A stretch of DNA of 12,756 bases, from assembly GCA_034112085.1 (NCBI GenBank), contig JAWUWD010000020.1, forward strand, positions 1 through 12,756. Direction: 5' to 3'. Both the position numbers and the translations under genes were made by a program. Origin of the DNA: JAWUWD01 sp034112085 (GTDB taxonomy: Bacteria; Bacteroidota; Bacteroidia; Cytophagales; Cyclobacteriaceae). The notes beneath the pieces were generated by a model. It was not told where the DNA came from, searched no databases, and was given only the letters and a program-made list of their open reading frames with translations. This document shows positions 8,148 through 12,756 of this stretch, one piece after another. Position 1 is the stretch's first letter. The number at the start of each line of letters is the position of its first letter.

Positions 8148-8380
8148 TGTCTGAATTAATATGTCTAAATATATCAATTAGTAACAGGAATTCATCATTT
8201 GAGAATCAAAAGACTGTATCAATGATCTCAGGTTTTTCTTTCCGAGACGACATTCAGGTTATCTATAGACCACGAAAGTGATAATTTCTCTATAATGTTA
8301 TTGACGAAGTTATTCAGAAGCAGTTTTATCATTATATTTGCGCTCGTTTTCAATCATTTGTATCAAATAACTCATAAATA
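8148..8380. other. divergent intergenic region between brkB and ychF
   Basis: These 233 bases separate the two divergent genes and should contain both promoters. A ychF -7 element is recognisable at 8333-8340. I could not identify the brkB promoter, any small ORF with coding character, or a structured RNA. Confidence 0.4.
8333..8340 (+). promoter_or_regulatory. Bacteroidota -7 promoter element of ychF
   Basis: TATATTTG fits the Bacteroidota -7 consensus TAnnTTTG and lies 40 bases before the ychF ATG, giving a leader of roughly 35 bases. A TTG at 8301-8303 is too distant to be a standard -33 box (29 bases instead of about 20), so only the -7 half is supported. Confidence 0.45.
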
Positions 8381-9478
8381 ATGGCGCTTAAGTGTGGAAT
8401 AGTTGGATTACCCAATGTAGGGAAATCAACCTTGTTTAATGCAATCTCTAACAACAAGGCAGAAGCTGCCAATTTTCCTTTTTGCACCATTGAGCCAAAT
8501 GTTGGTGTGATTACGGTGCCAGACCCGCGTTTGCAGGTATTGGAAGCTTTAGTGAATCCTCAACGTGTGCTACCAACTACTATGGAGTTTGTGGATATTG
8601 CGGGACTAGTGAAAGGAGCAAGTAAAGGAGAAGGGCTAGGCAACCAATTTCTGGCGAATATTAGAGAAGTAGATGCAATTGTGCATGTCACAAGGTGTTT
8701 CGAGGATGACAATATTGTCCATGTTGATGGACACGTCAACCCAGTATCTGATAAGGAAGTAATTGACATAGAGTTACAATTAAGAGATTTGGATTCTGTC
8801 AGTAAGAAGATCAGTAAAGTAGAAAAGCTAGCTAAGAGTGGTAATGCTGCTGCTAAAAAAGAATACGAAACTTTAAATCTATATAAGGACACACTGGAGC
8901 AAGGGAAGAATGCAAGATCTTTAGAAATGTCAAAAGACGATAAAATCGCAATTGCTGATTTACATTTACTTACAGACAAACCAGTAATATATGTTGCCAA
9001 TGTTGACGAGGAGTCTGTCAATACTGGTAATAAACATGTAGAGGCGCTTAAAGCTTCTATAGAAGGTGAAGATGCTCAATTGGTCGTAGTGTCTGCTTCC
9101 ATTGAAGCTCAGATAGCAGAATTGGAAGATGAGGATGAGCGTGAAATGTTCTTATCAGAGTATAGCCTTACAGAGTCAGGGTTAGCGAAATTAATCAGAG
9201 CTTCATATGACTTACTAGACTTGATCACCTACTTCACGGCTGGAGTACAGGAGGTGAGGGCATGGACGATAAAGAAAGGATGGAAAGCTCCTCAAGCGGC
9301 AGGAGTTATACACACTGATTTTGAAAAAGGATTTATCAAGGCAGAAGTTATAAAACTGACCGATTATGAAATGTATAAGACAGAATTGGCATGTAAAGAA
9401 GCTGGTAAAATGTCTATAGAAGGTAAAGAATATGTCGTGGGCGATGGCGATGTTATGCACTTTAGATTCAACGTGTAA
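8381..9478 (+). CDS. ychF: redox-regulated ATPase YchF (OLA1/Obg family)
   Basis: YchF is a conserved cytoplasmic TRAFAC-class P-loop protein of the Obg family that prefers ATP to GTP, binds ribosomes and acts in translation quality and stress responses. The P-loop GLPNVGKS is at residues 9-16 and the G3 motif DIAG at 72-75, followed by GLVKGASKGEGLGNQFL. The base-recognition motif is NVDE at 207-210 rather than NKxD, the exact change that gives this family its ATP preference. A coiled-coil insertion lies around residues 125-180, and a TGS domain forms the C-terminus (about 280-365, from DLITYFTAGVQEVRAW to DGDVMHFRFNV). At 365 residues the length is standard. The ATG start is unambiguous, since the P-loop follows within a few residues. 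It is divergent from brkB and precedes cas6 on the same strand. Confidence 0.98.
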   Translation: MALKCGIVGLPNVGKSTLFNAISNNKAEAANFPFCTIEPNVGVITVPDPRLQVLEALVNPQRVLPTTMEFVDIAGLVKGASKGEGLGNQFLANIREVDAIVHVTRCFEDDNIVHVDGHVNPVSDKEVIDIELQLRDLDSVSKKISKVEKLAKSGNAAAKKEYETLNLYKDTLEQGKNARSLEMSKDDKIAIADLHLLTDKPVIYVANVDEESVNTGNKHVEALKASIEGEDAQLVVVSASIEAQIAELEDEDEREMFLSEYSLTESGLAKLIRASYDLLDLITYFTAGVQEVRAWTIKKGWKAPQAAGVIHTDFEKGFIKAEVIKLTDYEMYKTELACKEAGKMSIEGKEYVVGDGDVMHFRFNV

Positions 9479-9546
9479 AACCCAGTAAGTAAGCTACTTG
9501 TACTATATTCACTTAAAGTGATTATTTATATTCGATAATTATTCAC

Positions 9547-9554
9547 TATTTTGC
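9547..9554 (+). promoter_or_regulatory. possible promoter element before cas6
   Basis: TATTTTGC resembles, but does not fully match, the Bacteroidota -7 consensus TAnnTTTG. It overlaps the TTG at 9551 that opens the long frame. If it is the promoter, transcription begins downstream of that TTG, which independently favours the TTG at 9650 as the cas6 start. Support is weak. Confidence 0.18.
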
Positions 9555-9649
9555 GTAAGAAGGATATTTATTTTTTTTCCTTCAGACATTTTTGTGGCGG
9601 TTTCATTTTTTTAAGAGCCCCCTTCCAACTAACGGATAATTCATTCAAC

Positions 9650-10453
9650 TTGAGGGTACGCGTTGTTTTTTCACTAAAAAACAGAGGAGCTGAGGTTCCT
9701 TTTCATCACCAACATTTGCTATCGCATATGATCAAAGGTGTATTGATGAGTGCAGCTGTAAAACAATTTCCTGATTTTAACGATTACAATTTCTCTGGGC
9801 TTAAAGGGCAAACTAAGATTAGTAGGAAAGGACTTCACTTTTATTCTTCAAGAGTAACCATGGTGTTTTCCTGTTTTAATAAAGAATTTGTTGATTACTT
9901 TTTAGCGCAGTTATTTACATTTCCAGAAATCACAATAGGCAATCTAAATCTATCACCTGAATCTGTGGAACTAGAGGAGTTGTCAGAAGAACTGTCTGAA
10001 TCCACCAAATTTGTGTGTATATCACCACTCGTTCTGAAGATCCCGAAATTTCAAAGTGATGAAGCAAAAGCTTTTATTCATCCCAATTTGGATGACTTCT
10101 CAGATATGCTCTATGACTCTACTATGGAGCGCATGGAGAAGAGTAAGCGATTCAATTCAGAGAAGATTGCTTCGTTTTATAAGTTTCAAGTAGCTGCTGA
10201 TCGTAATTACTTGGAGAAGTTGAGTAATGAGAATAAGAAATTTGCAAGAATCTATCCAGTTTACAATCAAGATGTCAAATATGAAGTAAGGGGTTATACC
10301 TTACCATTCACGCTATACGCGGCTCAGGAAGTTCAAAATTTCATATTCGATAGCGGTATGGGAAACCTTGCTTATAAAGGATTCGGAATGATAGATGTAG
10401 CTGGTGCCTCGAAGTCTAAGCAAATAACAGCTTATGAGTTCGATAAGGCCTAA
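9650..10453 (+). CDS. cas6: Cas6-family CRISPR endoribonuclease, stand-alone
   Basis: Cas6 proteins are metal-independent RNases that cut pre-crRNA within the repeat. This one has the two-part RAMP (ferredoxin-like) layout. It starts with RVRVVFSLKNRG, then PFHHQHLL (His19, His20 and His22 are candidate catalytic residues), a central FSGLKGQTKISRKGLHFYSS block, YEVRGYTLPFTLYAA, and a C-terminal glycine-rich loop GMGNLAYKGFG (residues 236-246), the hallmark of Cas6. The frame is open from TTG at 9551 (300 residues), but the first 33 codons (Phe-rich, cysteine-containing) do not resemble the family. TTG at 9650 gives MRVRVVFSLKNRG and 267 residues, the typical size, so I prefer it. No repeat array, Cascade, Cas3 or adaptation genes occur in the window. 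The 3' end overlaps the convergent DUF5103 gene by 4 bp. The family call is confident; activity and substrate are unknown. Confidence 0.88.
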   Translation: MRVRVVFSLKNRGAEVPFHHQHLLSHMIKGVLMSAAVKQFPDFNDYNFSGLKGQTKISRKGLHFYSSRVTMVFSCFNKEFVDYFLAQLFTFPEITIGNLNLSPESVELEELSEELSESTKFVCISPLVLKIPKFQSDEAKAFIHPNLDDFSDMLYDSTMERMEKSKRFNSEKIASFYKFQVAADRNYLEKLSNENKKFARIYPVYNQDVKYEVRGYTLPFTLYAAQEVQNFIFDSGMGNLAYKGFGMIDVAGASKSKQITAYEFDKA

Positions 10454-11736
10454 CGGTTGTTACCACTTCTGTTAGTCTTATAATATCCTACCAAAAGGTC
10501 TGATCGTTCATTGTAGGGTCTGTAATAAGCCAAAATTTCATAAGAATTCTCAGTTTGATAGTGATTTCCCTCTAAATAGTACTGTATTGAGTCACTGTCT
10601 ACCAGATATTGATATTCATAGAACCCTTGCTTCAAAAGAACTTCTTTCGAGAACTTCTTTTGAGAAGGATCATATTTCATTTTATATCGATCAGAAACCC
10701 TCCAGTCAGTGAGTTCTCCAAACAGATATACATCACCTTGATAACCCAGCTTAGTATTGTCAAGATTGAAAGTGATGTTGGTATAGTTACCATTGACCTC
10801 TAAGTGATCTGAAATGGTATATTGACCATTGTTATCTTCATACTGAGCATATGCTAGTCCTGTTCTTGGTCTATCCAATGCGATAACAACTTTGGGCGGT
10901 GTTACATTCCTATTTACTGTTTGAACATTTTGACCGGGATATATAATTGATTTCAGATCAAAAAATCTAAATTCATTTGCTGCCGAAAAAGTGTTTTGAT
11001 GATCAAAGAATCTGTATTCTAATTGTTGAATATCTTCTCTAGAGAATGCAGGTTTTAAGCCTGAGATCAGGTTATCGTTACGTTGATTCTGCCTGATGGT
11101 AATACTCACGTTACTCATGGGGTTATCTAAAGGGTAATTAGGATAGTCAACAGTGAAGTTGATCTGTTGATTGTACTTAGAGAGGTTTGTTAAACCGGTT
11201 AGACTAGCGGTAGGAGAGACTGATACCAGCTGTTCGACTATCATCATGCGCTTTGTGAGAATGATGTCATCAACATTCCCTGTTCGATAGGCGATTAGCA
11301 GATAGTTGCCAGAACGCTTGATTGCAGGAATGTCAAATTTATAGTGGACATATGGTGTTGCTGTGTCAAAGGAAAATTCATAATCAGTAATGTCAAATTC
11401 GTTGTAATCTGTGAGGTATTCCAAAGAATTTAGAGTAGATGGTTTCCAATTTCTATCACAATTAACGATCTTAACCATATAACTGTCGGCCTCTTGTGAG
11501 AGATCATCGAAAGTAAGTCTTAATAAGGTTTTTCTAACGGAAGTTACTGCAGGAAGTGAAGTGTTTCCTCTAGGAGTTAGTTGAACAGTCTTGATGGTAG
11601 ATTCATAATTATAGTCTTCGTAGAACAAGCGTTTGGATACTACTGCCTGAGTAGGACGATTATCAGCTGTAGGCTGGTTGATAGGTACACAACTGTGTAG
11701 TGCTAAAAGAAGGAATATGATAGTGGAATACTTCAT
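10450..11736 (-). CDS. T9SS plug-type lipoprotein (DUF5103)
   Basis: DUF5103 proteins include Plug, the protein that closes the periplasmic side of the SprA translocon of the type IX secretion system in Bacteroidota. The N-terminus is a lipoprotein signal: a short basic start, hydrophobic IIFLLLAL, then the lipobox LHSC with Cys16 as the lipidation site. An all-beta region follows. The first half carries blocks such as LRLTFDDLSQEADSYMVKIVNCDRNW, which introduces the family, and NYLLIAYRTGN. A later Ig-like or CBM-like region contains VYLFGELTDWRVSDRYKMKYD and GFYEYQYLVDSDSIQYYLEGNHYQTENSYEI (shared by the family). The 428-residue length is normal. The ATG start is fixed by the signal peptide. 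It converges with cas6 (stops overlap) and diverges from the TetR gene across 134 bp. Whether it serves T9SS directly or is a paralogue cannot be told without its genomic partners. Confidence 0.9.
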   Translation of the reverse strand: MKYSTIIFLLLALHSCVPINQPTADNRPTQAVVSKRLFYEDYNYESTIKTVQLTPRGNTSLPAVTSVRKTLLRLTFDDLSQEADSYMVKIVNCDRNWKPSTLNSLEYLTDYNEFDITDYEFSFDTATPYVHYKFDIPAIKRSGNYLLIAYRTGNVDDIILTKRMMIVEQLVSVSPTASLTGLTNLSKYNQQINFTVDYPNYPLDNPMSNVSITIRQNQRNDNLISGLKPAFSREDIQQLEYRFFDHQNTFSAANEFRFFDLKSIIYPGQNVQTVNRNVTPPKVVIALDRPRTGLAYAQYEDNNGQYTISDHLEVNGNYTNITFNLDNTKLGYQGDVYLFGELTDWRVSDRYKMKYDPSQKKFSKEVLLKQGFYEYQYLVDSDSIQYYLEGNHYQTENSYEILAYYRPYNERSDLLVGYYKTNRSGNNR

Positions 11737-11758
11737 TATTCAATGATATGATATTTAT

Positions 11759-11789
11759 GATTAATTAAATATGTATAGATCGATTAATT
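11759..11789. repeat. GATTAATT direct repeats in the divergent promoter region
   Basis: GATTAATT occurs at 11759-11766 and again at 11782-11789, 23 bases apart, in the 134-bp region between the DUF5103 and TetR genes. The position would suit operator half-sites, but the motif is AT-only apart from its first base and could be chance. Confidence 0.25.
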
Positions 11790-11870
11790 CTAATTGAGTG
11801 GAGATGCTGATTATGAATTTTGACCTTATCCGAATAATATTTATATTTACTTGAGTACATATTCTTTATT

Positions 11871-12512
11871 ATGAAGGTAAAATCAAAACTTAGGGCCGCG
11901 AAAGCTGCCAAACTTAAGTTGGCAATTCTTGATGCCACTATTGAGTTGATCGGAGAAGGAAGCTTCAAAGATCTCCATATTAACGACTTATGCTCTCGAG
12001 TTAATATTTCCAAAGTAACACTTTTTAAGTACTTCCCACAAAAGGAAGATATCCTACTTTATTATATGCGAATATGGACTTTTCATAGAGCTGTAGAGGT
12101 ACATAGGAATGAAAAGAAGGGTGTCGAAGGAATATATTATCTGATAATCCAATTATCTAATAGTTTTGATAGAAATCCTGGACTTGTCTTGAGTTATCTA
12201 GGTTACTTGGCCAATACACATACTATCGAAAAGCCATTTCCAATCAGGATAGATGAAAGACAACTGTTATACCCAGACATAGAAGATGTCAATATTATAG
12301 ATATACAACCCATGGATCAACTACTTGAGACATTTCTATTGGAGGCAATTTTTAATAAGGAAATTACTAAAAGTAGCAACCCAAAAGATTTGGCTTATTT
12401 GATGGTCTCAATTATTTATGGAAGTCTATTGACGGCACATGCGCTACGTATTGAACCTTCTAAGTTATATTTTAGACGAAATATTGAGATGATGCTCAAT
12501 GGATTGAAGTAA
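11871..12512 (+). CDS. TetR/AcrR-family transcriptional regulator
   Basis: A 213-residue DNA-binding repressor-type protein. The N-terminal HTH domain occupies about residues 16-62. Helix 1 is LAILDATIELIGEGSFKDL, then INDLCSRVNISKVTLFKYFPQKEDIL, in which the recognition helix and the conserved (F/Y)xYF(x)xKE signature are plain. The rest is the helical ligand-binding and dimerisation domain, which is too diverse to predict a ligand. A basic extension (KVKSKLRAAKAAK) precedes the HTH. The ATG at 11871 is the only sensible start, and an AT-rich TATATTTA about 22 bases upstream resembles a -7 element. It diverges from the DUF5103 gene, one possible target besides itself, and ends 5 bp before the convergent gene on the right. 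Known TetR proteins often regulate neighbouring efflux or envelope genes, but no such partner is visible here. Confidence 0.92.
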   Translation: MKVKSKLRAAKAAKLKLAILDATIELIGEGSFKDLHINDLCSRVNISKVTLFKYFPQKEDILLYYMRIWTFHRAVEVHRNEKKGVEGIYYLIIQLSNSFDRNPGLVLSYLGYLANTHTIEKPFPIRIDERQLLYPDIEDVNIIDIQPMDQLLETFLLEAIFNKEITKSSNPKDLAYLMVSIIYGSLLTAHALRIEPSKLYFRRNIEMMLNGLK

Positions 12513-12517
12513 CCAAG

Positions 12518-12756
12518 TTATTTTTTACCAAACACTTTTTTCGACACAAAATTGTAAAATTGAAGCCTTGTTTCTTTTGAAGTAAAGAGTTTCGATATAG
12601 TTGATTTGTAGGAATCTCCTTTGGATTTGATGGGCTTTGTTTGCTCTTCTTCTTCCTTGCTATCTTCTCCTTTATCTTTTATGGATACAACTGGCGCTGT
12701 AGGGTAACTGTTATCGGCTATACCCATGATTTGGTCTGCACTTCCAAAACTTGCTT
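12518..12756 (-). CDS. hypothetical protein, 3' part only
   Basis: The frame is open to the right edge of the window, so this is the C-terminal end of a longer gene. The visible residues begin ASFGSADQIMGIADNSYP, a fragment vaguely like the plug segment of TonB-dependent receptors (GSADQ), but it is too short to call. A low-complexity, probably disordered stretch follows, rich in Glu and Lys (KDKGEDSKEEEEQTK), and then a helical, basic end (FYNFVSKKVFGKK). An ATG at 12727 exists, but nothing marks it as the true start. It converges on the TetR gene with 5 bp between the stops. Confidence 0.55.
   Translation of the reverse strand, partial: ASFGSADQIMGIADNSYPTAPVVSIKDKGEDSKEEEEQTKPIKSKGDSYKSTISKLFTSKETRLQFYNFVSKKVFGKK

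Noticed and set aside
8148..8177. TTG at 8177 as the brkB start
   Set aside because: It adds ten residues without family resemblance, while the ATG at 8147 gives a usual N-terminus.
8560..9021. 153-residue minus-strand frame opposite ychF
   Set aside because: It is the antisense shadow of a highly conserved gene; its Ser/Leu-rich composition has no domain character.
9487..9522. Small inverted repeats after ychF (AAGTA-AGC-TACTT and CACTT-A-AAGTG) as terminators
   Set aside because: The stems are only five base pairs, AT-rich, and not followed by a T run.
9479..10453. CRISPR array next to cas6
   Set aside because: No regularly spaced direct repeats of about 24-37 bases are visible on either side of the gene or elsewhere in the window.
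11765..12013. 82-residue minus-strand frame over the TetR start
   Set aside because: It overlaps the conserved HTH-coding region antisense and has no recognisable features.

Overview
The window reads as chromosomal DNA of a Bacteroidota bacterium, most likely a marine Cytophagales-type lineage. The evidence is the AT-rich sequence, the near absence of Shine-Dalgarno sites, a TAnnTTTG-type promoter element before ychF, a type IX secretion (T9SS) 'plug' (DUF5103) lipoprotein, a Bacteroidota-style FtsX/MacB permease, a seven-helix AraC regulator, and an outer-membrane barrel protein with a signal peptide ending in AYAQ-like residues. The exact genus cannot be read from the sequence.

Layout from left to right. 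Positions 1-372 hold the 3' part of an unrecognised gene, probably cut by the window edge. Positions 388-1476 encode a secreted beta-barrel-like protein with an unusual basic, Cys/His-containing tail. Positions 1603-3222 encode a membrane-anchored, FMN-binding glutamate-synthase-like protein. Three minus-strand units follow. brkB (8147 to 6819) lies upstream of a long reading frame (6780 to 3250). That frame joins a seven-helix AraC regulator to a full-length FtsX/MacB-type ABC permease, but is cut by one in-frame TGA at 5233-5235. ychF is transcribed divergently from brkB (8381-9478). It is followed by a stand-alone cas6 (about 9650-10453), which converges on and overlaps by 4 bp the DUF5103 lipoprotein gene (11736 to 10450). 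A TetR regulator (11871-12512) diverges from the latter and meets the 3' end of another gene that runs off the right edge.

These genes do not form one pathway. Most are chromosomal housekeeping or envelope genes in small units. The two most notable items are the regulator-transporter fusion and the orphan Cas6. The fusion is interrupted by a stop that sits in a perfect 7-bp hairpin. The Cas6 has no CRISPR array or other cas gene nearby, and its true start is probably a TTG inside the longer open frame. No tRNA, rRNA, insertion sequence, CRISPR array or origin was seen. No gene-free stretch exceeds 300 bases; the longest is about 230 bp, between brkB and ychF.
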